Shown here: positions 34,309-45,502 of the stretch, one piece after another | Layout: the number at the start of each line of letters is the position of its first letter | How positions within the stretch are numbered: position 1 is the stretch's first letter | From: Pezicula radicicola | Taxonomy: Eukaryota; Ascomycota; Leotiomycetes; Helotiales; Dermateaceae | NCBI GenBank assembly: GCA_003008705.1 | Contig: PDUO01000016.1 | Span: 1,055,975 to 1,119,974 of the forward strand | Direction of reading: 5' to 3' | Length of the DNA: 64,000 bases | Translations under genes and position numbers: made by a program | Notes under the pieces: model-generated | Seen by the model: only the letters and a program-made list of their open reading frames with translations | What the model was told of the DNA's origin: nothing | Database searches by the model: none

Positions 34309-34480
34309 TCAGGGCTGAAGTCAATCTCGAGTAAACCTGCTCAAAAGGACAGACATCTGTGGTAGGACCGGAAGTGGAAAATCAACTGTTTCTATTATAT
34401 TCTGGTTGCTACCTAAAAGTCTGTTAGCAGAGATCTTGGTAATCCAGCAAGGAAACGAACTTGCAGTGAGTGTAGGCTAA
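34309..34480 (+). pseudogene. Decayed ABC-transporter nucleotide-binding fragment
   Basis: The frame 34361-34480 reads GRTGSGKSTVSIIFWLLPK, a perfect ABC-type Walker A (GxxGxGKST) with the helix that follows it. Just upstream, in another frame, LKSISSKPAQK matches the segment that normally precedes Walker A in ABC transporters. The two are separated by a frameshift and a stop. No Q-loop, signature LSGGQ or Walker B is found nearby, so this is a short relic of an ABC transporter (the C-type 'GRTGSGKST' wording fits). Confidence 0.6.
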
Positions 34481-35177
34481 GGAGGGGTAATTGCAATCGA
34501 ACCCAATAGTCGATTAATAAAAGTCGGTCTTACTTTAGTCCTGTTTGGATCGGTCTACTTTACGTTTAAAGCTAACCCACTTTAGACTTACACTGGGATA
34601 TCTTGCCGATTACTAGTAACTGCTACGTTCGTCTTGCATATTAGCTTTACGGTCGAAATTTCATCAGCCGTAGGATTTGTAAGGCTTTGTTCAACTTAGT
34701 TCTCGAATCAAGTTCTAACCAGAAAGCGTTAAATTAGTGAGAGATACTAAAGTAACTTGTCAATAATCACTGTACTACCTACATCTCAAGTAGCTTTTAC
34801 TGCAAACAGTGATGTCCTGTACCTAAAAACCCTCAAAAATGGCATTGGAGTGAGTGAGTGGCTACAAGATTATACACGCTGCCGGAAGTATTTGATTTGG
34901 AATTGTGCTTTACTCCAACCTACCAAGCAGTTACAGCTGTCGTGCGTAACTAAATTATTGGATTACGTAGACCCAGACCTCGGTCAAGTAGTAAACGAGA
35001 AAGCTCACCGCTTGTGACCGCTTGGGTCTCCCTTGGTATATCAAATTTTAACTTTCCTTAAGAATTTTGGATCAGGCAAGGCTCGTGGCGAGGAAACTGT
35101 AAATTAGGATTTCAAACTATGCTCAAGACAGAGCAATTTGGCTTCCACGCAGCCACAATTAACAATTGTACGTAGTA
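34481..35177. other. Intergenic, no gene seen
   Basis: No domain or repeat is visible apart from the relic just upstream. The 86-codon frame at 34757-35017 shows no recognisable family. Confidence 0.55.
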
Positions 35178-35300
35178 CAGCGCATAAGTATTCTAAATTC
35201 TAGACTAATGACTGTGAAATAAGAAGAGTTTATAGGATTTGTATGTGTAGAATTACTAGAACCGGTTAGTTTATATCAATTCTAGAATGCTAATGCGCTG
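35178..35300. mobile_element. Small inverted-repeat element, CAGCGCAT family, copy A
   Basis: 123 bp with ends CAGCGCATAAGTATTCTA and its imperfect inverse (ATGCTAATGCGCTG), flanked by TA on both sides (35176-35177 and 35301-35302). Its interior matches the copy at 37942-38091 read in the opposite direction, including TAGACTAATGACT and GTGTAGAATTA. There is no coding capacity, so it is a MITE-like element with the TA target of Tc1/mariner transposons. Confidence 0.85.
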
Positions 35301-35392
35301 TACCTCCGTACTAGTACAAATTTATCATAGCATCATCATTTATGACTACTCAAGGTTCAAAATACGCCTCGAAACACCCGCTGTCACCTTTT

Positions 35393-36198
35393 TTACCCCA
35401 TGTTCCAAAATGCCCCCTCCAGTAGTCCCTAAAAGGAAATCTAGTTGTCGCTTCAATTCCAAATCCAACGCCAAATTCCACGCCGACACCAGCAAAGGAG
35501 TAATTAAGAAAACTTTTAATAATCCACTAACTTGCACTAACTTTCATACCAGAAGTAACCGGCGACTTCCACCGGTACGTAGAAATCTCACGACCGTCTG
35601 GCCGTTGAAACCTCCATTCAGGTTCCTTCTGAACATCTTGTTTCTCAATGCCAAATCGATCCATAGCGACTGCAACAGCCTCCACCAATTCTGATTCACG
35701 ATACAACTCAAATTCACCATCAAGTTCATCCCAATCGCATTCCACATCCATCTCCTCATCCATCTCATCCATCTCATCCCCATAATCACTCTCTGAATCC
35801 TCCCCCATCTCAACATCAACAAATTCGCCATTGTCAGAAACCTGAGGATGCTCGTATGAATATTCAAGTGTTGCATGTTCCATGTGTGCTAATTCGAGAT
35901 CGAGCTCTTGGGCTGCAACTGACATTGCTGATTGTGTGATGCTGGCTAATTGGGGTCTGGGTGCGTTGTATGTGCTGTGATGCGAGTGGTGATGGTATGG
36001 GGTATTATTGTGGATATTTCTCATTTTGTTTTGGTGGTTGCGTTCATCTTGGATTTGTTTTGCTCGTGTGAGGTCTCTTAGGAGTGCGTCGTAAAGGTTT
36101 GCGTGACCACACAGGCGACGAAGGTCATGATCTTTGAGCTCGACTTCTCGGAGAAGCTTGCCCTGGGCTGTTCTAGCGAGGGCATATATTTCTGACAT
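35393..36198 (-). CDS. Unrecognised acidic, His-rich protein
   Basis: Two exons on the complement, 35542-36198 and 35393-35428, giving 230 residues. The N-terminus (MSEIYALARTAQGKLLREVE, then LRRLCGHANLYDALLRDL) looks well structured and helical. It is followed by a His-rich linker (HHHSHHS) and a strongly acidic segment rich in Asp, Glu and Met (about residues 125-165). The C-terminus reads RWKSPVTSGMK, then GLLEGAFWNMG after a 113-nt intron (GTTAGT donor, TTTTAG acceptor). Without that intron the protein would end eight codons later at 35527. I recognise this as a type of conserved fungal hypothetical protein but cannot give a function; a nuclear or protein-binding role is only a guess from the acidic tract. 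Confidence 0.78.
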
Positions 36199-37941
36199 TG
36201 TATGGTAGTAACTTTCTTAACTATATAGTGATGGAAATAGTGAGTAGATATTGAATCTTTCAAGAAGAGAGAGTTGTAGTTCAAGATGCTGAGGAAGCAG
36301 GAATAAATTAATAGTGGCAGATGATGGAATGATATTAGATATGAGAGACAAGAAGTGTCAACCCAAATTTCAGCATTCTAAAGAGTGGCTTTGCGAGGAA
36401 TTCATATGTAAGGCACTACGACCTAAGAAACCTAAAGAATAGACCCATGATTCCAATTCGGTTAGAAAAAGACCGGACTTCCCGTTCATCCCCATAGTCT
36501 GAAGCAAAAAAAGCTTTCTTTACAAGGCGCACGGGTCACGCGAGTCTCTTGGTATCAAATCCTGCCAATTTTTATAGCTCAGTTATGCCTGTGCTTGGCA
36601 CTTGAACGATGCTGCAACCAACATAAGTCGGTTTTTAAGAGGCACGCAACCTACGTCCGTACGTCTGTACTTGAGGAAAGTTTGTTGAATCACAGACTTG
36701 AAACAGAACTCTAAAGCTTGGCTCCAGAATCTAGAGCGTTGTACCTTGATGCAGCAAGACCGTTTTGCAGCCCGTGTACCCGTCTGTCTGTGCCCTTTCC
36801 CCCGGATTCTCCGAATTCGACGTTAAGCCGTCTTCAAAAATCTGTGCAAAAGTCACTCAAATCAGGTCATGCTCTTGTATTATTTATTGCTACCCCTTAG
36901 TAGATTCGTGGCTGTCAGCCCTAAATGATGCGGTTGTGTACCACGAAAGATGGCCGAATCCCGAAACCCTCGTTGACCTTTTAATACCTCAATCTAGTAA
37001 AAACCAATTGCAAGACTTGGCAGACTAGTGTTGGTGGCGGTGGTAAGAATAAAGCCCTAACCTCCGCGGCCGCCGAAGTGATAGTACGGGAGTTGATACC
37101 GTTCTCACGGTCGCTTGGAGAGAGTTCAACACAGGCCAGCTTGGCGAGCTTGGTCAACCTTTCCCCTTCGAAGTGTGCTTCGCAAATTCCATATTGGTAC
37201 AACTGGTATTCTAATCTGCTTCTCTAACGGCGTCAGCCTCGCTTTTCGAAGTTCGATCACGGTTTGCCAAGAGAGCCCTGCGTTAACTTTGGAGGCATAG
37301 CGTCGTCTGCAATACGCAACAGCCAAGTGTTGGTCGTGAGGCTGAACTCGTAATCGTCTTGCGGACGGTATTTGAGTACGGTACCGTTCCCCGTAGTTAA
37401 TCAGATCGTTTGGGCGTTGTCTTCGTCACAGAGGGGAGGAGGAGGTCTGAGATGCAAAGTTTGGGGCTTTCGCTTCTCGGACATAGTGACGTAAAGGTAC
37501 CTTATTGTCTAGGTCGACAAGCCAGCGATGCTCACATGTCAGCTATGTCGCAGTAGTCTTCTAGTGAAGCCATGCTAGAGAATGTAGAAATAAGGCAATT
37601 TCATTGATCTAATTGGAAGATAGTAAGTAAATTGAAAGTAGATAGATAACGGCCAACTATTAGTAGTTGCACCACGTCTTCCTTTCCTGATAAATTTCTA
37701 AGCGAGATTGACAGCAATTGTAGGACCTATACATGAGTGCTTCTCATCTATGAGCTGGAATAAATTGCTTAATGCCTTATTCTACAGCACTCCTTTGGGC
37801 ACCAAAAATGTATAACCCCGCATTCTGTTTCGCCTTCTTTAAAGTTTGGGGCATTGGCTGTAAACTAGTTCACATATCTAGCTCATGTACCAGATAGAAA
37901 GCAAGGGAAGCTGTAACACAGTAAGGGATTCTATGAAGGTA
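36199..37941. other. Gene-poor stretch, no supported gene
   Basis: Several frames of 60-90 codons overlap on both strands between 36718 and 37326. None shows a domain and none can be spliced to another. It may contain decayed coding DNA. Confidence 0.5.
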
Positions 37942-38091
37942 CAGCGCATAGGTATTCTAAATTCCAACTTAGTTGCTTGTCTGGAATGGACAGAAACTAA
38001 CTAGTTCTGGTAATTCTACACCTACAAATTCTATAAAGTCTTCTCTATTCACACTAGTCATTAGTCTGGAATTTAGAATACTTATGCGCTG
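37942..38091. mobile_element. Small inverted-repeat element, CAGCGCAT family, copy B
   Basis: 150 bp with terminal repeats CAGCGCATAGGTATTCTAA and its inverse (TTAGAATACTTATGCGCTG), flanked by TA (37940-37941 and 38092-38093). Relative to copy A at 35178-35300 it is inverted and about 27 bp longer. It has no coding capacity. The longer and more regular terminal repeats suggest it is nearer to the intact form. Confidence 0.9.
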
Positions 38092-40338
38092 TACCTTCGT
38101 ATAAACGTACAATCGTAAAGAAAGATGGACATCTGTTTAGTCGTAGTTGCTACTGTAAAGTAGATGCCAAGTTTCCGCAAGGTTTACCGTCTTTTTAATA
38201 GAAGAGAATTACCTATCCCGTTGGTAACAAAGTCTACTCCAGCCTTTAACTCTTACTTTGACTTGAAGATCATTGTAGGAGCTTGTGTCTAACCTTTTGC
38301 GGATTATGCCCACTGGAAGGCAAATTCCCACTTTTAAACGAGGCGTAAAACTTTACTTTTACCATCAGGGGTCTATTCTGCCTAATTTCACAGGGCTTAA
38401 GGACACTTCACTGTAGTTAATACTCTTAGTCAAAGGGCTACTATGTAACAGGGAGAAAGGGTTCCTGTTTTAACTAAGGAGAAATTTAGGAGTATAGATT
38501 TTGAGTCTGCTTCTAGGGAAGAAATGGAGCTCCTGCCTCTACGCAGAATTAAGCCTATAATTATAGACAATTAGGCAATAACAATACAAATTCTGCTCTC
38601 TAATAGCTTAGTAAGAATTAAATCAAGGCCCCGTATGTATCGCAGAGCCTCGGGATGACGAGATGTAAAAGGAACCAAAATTCGGGTACTGTGCGAGCCT
38701 TACGCGAGCAAGAAGGACCACATTTTGGCCCGACTAAGGTTCGTTATTAATAAGTGATTACAACCAACAAATACGGAATAACGAATTTCTTTTTGAACGT
38801 GGTATCCCATACGAACCTTCAGCTACCGCTTATAAGCCAAGGGAAGTTCCCAGAATAAGTTTGAGTAGCTTTTACTACCCGAGATTTGTTTCTATATTCC
38901 GAGCGTATATCTTTCCCTATCTAGAGGCAAAGTAGTTATACGTTTCTGAACAATACATAAATGAGACCAGGTTTCAGAGAACCTCTCAAGTTTGCCCTTG
39001 GTTCTGAAGCGTTGTGAACGCTTTGTACTAATAGTACAGGTCGCTTGAGTGTGCCGTACTGAAGTTGCCGTGAGAATAGTCATGATCCGGCCTACGGGTA
39101 TCACGATTTTGGTTTATTTTTGGCTCCACCATCCTTCTGTCCCTTGGGGATGAAACAACAATCAATTGCTCTTGCAGTTAAGAAGTGAGGTTCAAGGAAC
39201 AGTGGAAATCTGAAGCTCAAGGAACCTGATAACCAATCCCTAGAGAATTTGGAATATAAATATCACACAGGGAATTAACGATCTATAGGTCAACTCAAAA
39301 TAGAGTTAATGCAGTAGAAAACTCGCAAAAATACCAAGGGGTCAAAGGGGCACATACGGGCACATACTCCGGTGACTTCCGGGTACTTTCGGGGAAAGCT
39401 CCGTGAAGTTGGGGGATTGAACCAAAAGTCCAAAACTTTAAATAAAGTCTAATAAGGAACGTTTACGGCTCTCGTTCCCAAGTTTCTTATCATCAATGAC
39501 TTTGGTAGCGACAACAATGCCATGTAAACGCCCAGTAAACGCCCAGGAGCGGAGGATGCAATCCTCCTCGGGGCTTAAGAATCTTTCCGAGGTGTTAACC
39601 TCGACTCTAATAATTGTGAAGACTCAGAAGACTGCTGCTTTACAGGTTGACGTAGATACGAATCTTTCAAAACGATTAGAAGACTTCCGAAAGACTAATT
39701 CGTTACAGCTGTGTAACTGTGTATCATCGTTTTGTCTAGAGCTCCATAACATAACCGAGTAACCCCCTTTTCTGCTGACGGCGTAACCGAGATCACATGA
39801 TTCTAGAAGCAGAAGTTTTGATTTCATCTTATCTGTTCACTCTTTGGGAGATTATGATTGTATAGGTAATTCTATGGTTTTGCTACTATAAAGCCGATCG
39901 CATTGCGTTAAGTTATAAGTAAGAGTCGTAGCGATTTGAGAATCGCCCGTCTTCAGTCTACGTATCCAAAAGTAATAAGGAGTACTACAAAGTACCGAGA
40001 GGCAGGGGAAGACTAAGTGATTTCAGAATTATGTCCCCGCATTCAGTTGAGATTAGTTTACTTTTAAAGTCAATAATATGAGTACGTGAGGTGTTAACAA
40101 TTGGATCAATCAAAAAAGCATAAGTCTACCAGAAATGCCGCTTCTTGTGGTTGAAGGGAAGGGTTATTTGAGAAAACTATGTCTATACTATCTGATCCAA
40201 GAGATTAATGGTTCGTCTATCTCAACAAGCACTTCAGCAAAGCTAAGACATGCGAGATGATTCTTGCCAGTCATGCCTGACTACTTTATCTAATAACTAG
40301 CCATAACTGCAAGGAATGAACGAAATGATCACCGCCAA
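38092..40338. other. Gene-poor stretch, no supported gene
   Basis: About 2.2 kb with only scattered short frames. An 88-codon plus frame at 39496-39762 has no recognised family. A patch near 38510-38575 reads as EEMELLPLRRIKP before a stop and could be an exon relic. No repeats or RNA genes seen. Confidence 0.5.
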
Positions 40339-41930
40339 TTACACCTTGCGTTTCTTAAACATCAACTCCCCCGTCTGGCTTGGCACGATACCAAACTTGC
40401 GAACGATATTCGGCGGTCTACTCTCTCCAGGCTTCAACTTTATGTCATAGTGCAGTAAAATAGTCGCCACGAGGATCTTGATCTCGTTACTAGCAAAGAA
40501 ACGACCTGGACAAGAATGAGGACCATGTCCGAAAGCAGGAAACTCGGTACTGGTTGTGACAAATTGATAGCGATGTTCCTTCCCAGGTTGGTCTCGCCAG
40601 TTCACGAATCGGAAACCGTCATACTTGTCTGGGTTCGGGTAGATGTTCGGATCATTCTGGATTGCAATTCCTGCAATACTCAACATGGTTCCTTTTGGAA
40701 TAAATAGCCCATCTGAAAGAGTAACGTCTTGCTTGGCTATCCGTGTGAGTGTTACTGTACTGCATTAGTAGATAACAGGAGATCATGCGTGAACAATACT
40801 TACGAGCGCTCTGCGGGTTCATGCGCTGAGATTCCTTCATGACGCTATCCAGTCGGCGCAGCTTTGCCATACTTGACTTGATAAACATACCCTTATTTTC
40901 TGCTAACACTTCTTCAATCTCTTCACGCAAGGGTTGGATGAGTTCAGGATGGCTCGCAACGTCGAAAAGGATATGGCATGCTGCCATAGCTGTTGTATGG
41001 ATGGCAGCCATGCTAAGGGTCATCTGCATCTTACAGATAGTAACAGGCTCTAACCCAACGGCGTCTATGATGAATTGAAGAGTATCTATTGGTTTCTCAA
41101 AATTTGGATCCTTCATCGCTTGTGCACGTTCTTCCAGTAAAGGCTGTAAAAGATGAGCTCCATACTTCAACTGTTCATGCGGTTTCTTGACCTCGGGGAG
41201 CCTGCGTGCCGTCAAGGGACGCAGAAATCGGTTTAACTTTTTGACGGCTAAGGCAGACTGAAAGACAGTGGCGGTAAAATCGACTGTAAGAGAAATCCAC
41301 TCCTCGTTTCGGCAGAGAGGCAAGCCGACAAACGTTCGGCTACTCAGTCGGCCCACTAATTGAGCTACCTTGCTATAAGCTGGAATCGGGTTCCACTCTT
41401 CACAATCTCCAAGTTCAAGAGGGACGGCAAATTCGGATTCCTCCTGTAAGCCTTTAAGTGTAGAGGACAGATGCCGAGTAAGATCCACTCTAATGACGTG
41501 GACTGATGGCACAGTTAACTCCGTGCTGCCAAATAATGTATATTTTCCCTCATGGGTCTTGACAATATAATCTATAAAGCTCAACTTTTCATCTGGAATT
41601 ACTTTGATTTCGTCGATATAGCGTGATGGTAGTATCACCATGGGTTCCAGATGAGGTGGGTCAGGGACAGTGAATGCGTTGTTGAAATGCTATATTCTCC
41701 TGTTAGAATTAAGGGATAAGTCTATCCTTATTCCGTACCTTCTTGTATCCCTCTTTTAGTGGCTCAAGCATACTCGCATCACTAGCATTGCCAAATCTAG
41801 GCAGTTTCCGGATTCTTGCGCTGGGCGAGAAGAAAAGTCGAAAGATGAGATAGCCAACTGCTAGAAGAGCAGATGTTCTGAGGAGCTCGGAGGATAGGAC
41901 TACCGTTTGGAAGCGAACAAAATCCTCCAT
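40339..41930 (-). CDS. Cytochrome P450 monooxygenase (ent-kaurene-oxidase-like fungal type)
   Basis: Three exons on the complement: 41739-41930, 40804-41689 and 40339-40754, giving 497 residues. An N-terminal membrane anchor (LRTSALLAVGYLIFRLFF) places it on the ER. The I-helix reads SMAAIHTTAMAAC, with His where many P450s have an acid; AIHTT is common in fungal enzymes resembling ent-kaurene oxidase (family knowledge). The ExxR motif is ESQR, and the haem loop is FPAFGHGPHSCPGRFFA with the Cys ligand. Both introns are 49 nt; intron 2 uses the second AG (tacag), because the nearer one gives a stop. The substrate is unknown. Its neighbours on the same strand are a secreted glycosidase-like protein and a flavoprotein-membrane fusion, which may or may not belong together. 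Confidence 0.93.
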
Positions 41931-42360
41931 ATTGAGTTAAAAACTTACTTTAGCGACGAAATACTGATAGTGACTGTAAAATAGAAACTACAGATGGATG
42001 GTAGGTATGCCAATAGTGCGTACCTACCATGGGGGTAACTTTCTTTTTATTAGCCCAAATTTGCGCTTACACAAAATGCATAGCGCTCTCAGAATCTTTC
42101 TTACTAGTAGTAGATAACTACTGTACAGCTTGGATAATCCGGTTTTCGCTTACTAGGAACAGGCTTCGACATAAGAGTTCTGATTGGACCACTAACAGTT
42201 AAAAGAACATGTATTAGTAACCACCAAGAAATTTCAGATGATACCGTTGCAGTTTAATTGGCTTCGCTCATGAATTGACGTACGACTAACGAAGCCGTTG
42301 TTACAAAGTACGCAAGTACAGTACATGAAACAACTGGAGTACCGAGAAACTTTCAGAAGT
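41931..42360. other. Upstream region of the P450 gene
   Basis: 430 bp between the P450 start and an inverted-repeat element. It should contain the P450 promoter. I see no clear TATA box or paired operator. Confidence 0.5.
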
Positions 42361-42647
42361 TGGTTACGAACCGGTAGACAAAAGTCCGTGTTTTACAGGC
42401 CATTTTGCTAACAAAGGTAAGCCTCAAGAAATTTTCAACTTCGTTAATACTTTACTAAATTTTATACAACTAAGATATAAAACAATTTAACTTATTTATC
42501 TACTAAGTTCTAGAATTTTTAAGTAATAATAATTCGTAGTTGATTTATACTATTATAATCAAATAATAGACTTTGTGTTTCTGGTGCCTGAAAATACCCT
42601 AAAATTGCCCTGTAAAACACAGACTTTTGTCACCCGGTTCGTTACCA
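42361..42647. mobile_element. Inverted-repeat element related to the one at 3.4 kb
   Basis: The outermost 45 bp form an inverted repeat: TGGTTACGAACCGGTAGAC with AAAAGTCCGTGTTTTACAGG on the left, and TGGTAACGAACCGGGTGAC with AAAAGTCTGTGTTTTACAGG on the right (read in reverse complement). The interior is AT-rich and non-coding. An inner part of the terminus (GGTAGACAAAAGTC) resembles the terminus of the 3397-3843 element (GGTGGACATAAGTC). I could not define a clean TA target duplication, so the outer border is uncertain. Confidence 0.75.
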
Positions 42648-43357
42648 TGCTTGTGACTTAGCGACTCATTCGTATTCGCATATCCTTAAACAACTTTTAT
42701 TACTATACCCATCCTATTAGATAATAGGACACAAATCTTGTTGTGAAGACTTGCAGTATAATACGGTAAGGGCTATCTACAGTGCTCATTGCTCATCTAG
42801 TACTTCATAAACTCGATTCCATTTCATACAGATACAAATGCAAATTCTCATTAGGCAAATCCGAGAGTGCAGTTATCCGGACAACTTTATGAAAGCCTTA
42901 GGACTAATTTCGGAATTATTTTGCCCAGAGCTATAACATTGAATCACTCAAATGATAGGTTTGTTTATCCCGTTCCATTTCTCAAAATCAGCTCGAAGTT
43001 CTTGGTGCTCGAAATATACTATAAGGGGAAAACCTCGACAAAAAATAGGACCATGAAGCAAAAGTCGACGTGCTATGGGTCTCGTACCCAAGTGTGCTGC
43101 TGCTTGGCACAGGGAATTTTTTTCATTGATAAAACTTACACGGTATTAAAGTCAAGTTAAGCATTAGAAGTTCTGTCCTTGTACTTAAAGATATAATCTC
43201 TAGAATTATCAGAACACTTCAAGAATGGATTCATTACAGCAAGCGAATTACGAATTTTGTTTTGTGAATAGAACCATAGGATTAGATTCCTTAATATCTA
43301 TTAACAACTAGCAAGATATCCTATCTCAAAACCTCCTTCCATCCCCCATCAAGGAAC
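42648..43357. other. Intergenic, no gene seen
   Basis: Downstream of the glycosidase-like gene. A 97-codon plus frame (42867-43160) has no recognisable domain. Confidence 0.55.
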
Positions 43358-45502
43358 CTACTCCAACTGAACAATGAAAATATCCACCTCCAAAGCCTCC
43401 ACACCAACCTTATAAACCATCTCCCCACTAACCTCCCACCCCTCACCCCAAAGTACCTCACTAACACCCGTCGCAACGCCTGGAAGTGCAATACTCACAT
43501 TCGTAGTAGGCGAATCAACATATTCTTTATTAACAATACTAATCATCATTTGATTCCCAACAGTCCAACTCGCAACATCTACTCTTTCGATTCCTGATAC
43601 CTGGAGAGATTGGACGAAACTGCCAAGTAGGAAGGAGGTTGTTGAGGTGGTGGTGAGGGTTTTGGAGAGAGTGCTGGTTATATTTGCTATTCCGGGTTCG
43701 GTTGGATAATCCCACATCGCTATAGATTATCTAGTTAGCATTCTAGAATTTTTAAGGTCTGTGTGTATAGGAGTTGAAGGCAAGGAGAAACTAGTTTTAA
43801 CTTACCGATTCCTTTTGCACCGTGATTGATAAATAGCATATTCATAACTATTTCCTCTTCGGGAGTAGGATATCTAACCCAGAAAGTTTCATTTCCAAAG
43901 GCTTGTGGAACACCCCATTGAGGTTTTTGAGGAAGATTCAAGATCTATATATGAAGCGTCAATACTAATTCTCAACATACTAACTAAACATAGAAGCTCA
44001 CCTCTTGATACTGCTTATATAAATCCAAACGATCAGAAACATCCTCGAAATTACCATTACAATCATCACATCCACAACATCCATACGTCGTATTACACTT
44101 TCAAATAAAATTAGCACTCCGTTATTCTAAAAACAGTAATTTAAGAATACAATAAAGATAAAAACAAGAATTTACTTACAGTAGTATCATACTGCGAAGA
44201 CCAAGAAGTATTAACAGCAATAGGATAAGGATCAGACATGATAATATCCGCTCCACTCGTATACTCCTCAAAATAATAATTCAAACAATTCAAACAAAGA
44301 GAAATCGGATGCCAAGGATCAATAGATTTAATAAGATCGTAAGTTATCTTCGTAGCGTTGAGAGCATCGACATGTCCATCTGGTTCATCTCCGGTATAAT
44401 ATAATAACATACTCTTGCGAGCGTTAACGATATTTACTTGTTCGGTTACTGAGGTGAGATTTGTATAGGTCCATCGCATATCGAACATTAACCAGAGTTC
44501 CATTTCGTCCATTATGTCTAGGAAGGTGTTCAATTCGGTGAAATTGAAGGCTTCGTTTTCGAGTGCTAGGTTGGGTACGATGTGGATTATATTATATCCT
44601 TTATCTTTAAAAACTTGTAGATCTAAAATTCCATTAATTTAAGACGCTTCAGGTGTGAAAAGGAAAATAAAATAACTTACTATCAGTACTCAACTCAAGC
44701 CATCCATCCCAAGAAACATAATACGTATACGGAAAAATCGAAGTCCACTCAGTAGAATTGGACAGATAATCTTGAACCAATAATCCACCATATAAATTAT
44801 CAACTTTCGTAATACTACCACCATCAGTTCTAGCAGGTAAATAATAAAGATCTGTAGTAGCTGTGTAAAACTGAGCACCATCACCAGAAGCGGCTGTAAT
44901 AACAATCTCATACGGATCGAAACTTGGCGTTAAACTCGTAAGCGAGAATGGGAATTCATTAGATGTAGTATTAACAGTGATGTTGCGACCAGAGATTATA
45001 TCAATTCCGGTCTGACGGAACGATACGTCGATGAAGAGCTCCGTGAATGCGCTTGTGGTATTAGTTTGTTTGTTGAAGGTGGAATTCGTCCATGCTTCTC
45101 CGTTTAGATATGAGAGTGGTGCGTCGATAATTAGGGAACCATAAGTTTCTCCAGCAATATAGATATTCATTCGTGGGCGAATTGAGAGATCTAGAAGTGG
45201 CACTGAAGAGAGACTTGGTGTTTCAAGCCATCCACCAGGTTCGAAAGATGCATTTCTAGAGAAACGTCTCAGTTCATGTTTGCACGTGACGTATTTTACT
45301 TAGTGGACAAAGTGAACGTACGTAGCTCTATAAGCTTTTCCGCACCTGAAAACTTATTAATTGGTGATCTTATTCAAGGAATGAACAATATCTCATACCA
45401 TACATCAACCCCAGCGGGGTAGCCAAACTCAGCAGCCAATTCATCACTAATAGCCACCACAGCTCCCACGAGCAGCGAAGCGATGGAAGCGACCTTGAAC
45501 AT
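43358..45502 (-). CDS. Secreted glycoside-hydrolase-like protein, family not assigned
   Basis: Seven exons on the complement: 45399-45502, 45322-45345, 44681-45255, 44180-44622, 44002-44097, 43806-43944 and 43358-43719, giving 580 residues. It begins with a signal peptide (FKVASIASLLVGAVVA). A beta-rich domain with many N-glycosylation sites follows, then a TIM-barrel-like part: LQVFKDKGYNIIHIVPN, LWLMFDMRWTY, LLYYTGDEPDGH, SGADIIMSDPYPI, and EEIVMNMLFINHGAKGI. A Cys-rich insert (TTYGCCGCDDC) sits between strands. The C-terminus looks like a beta-sandwich. This layout is that of glycosidase-superfamily proteins of filamentous fungi without a tested activity; the Glu in TGDEPDG is a candidate catalytic residue (inference). 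Exon 2 is only 24 nt, yet it is needed to keep the frame and gives GVDVWCGKAYRATNASFE. Confidence 0.85.

Noticed and set aside
35287..35694. 135-codon plus frame
   Set aside because: It starts inside the inverted-repeat element and runs antisense through the acidic-protein gene; its composition is that of a shadow frame.
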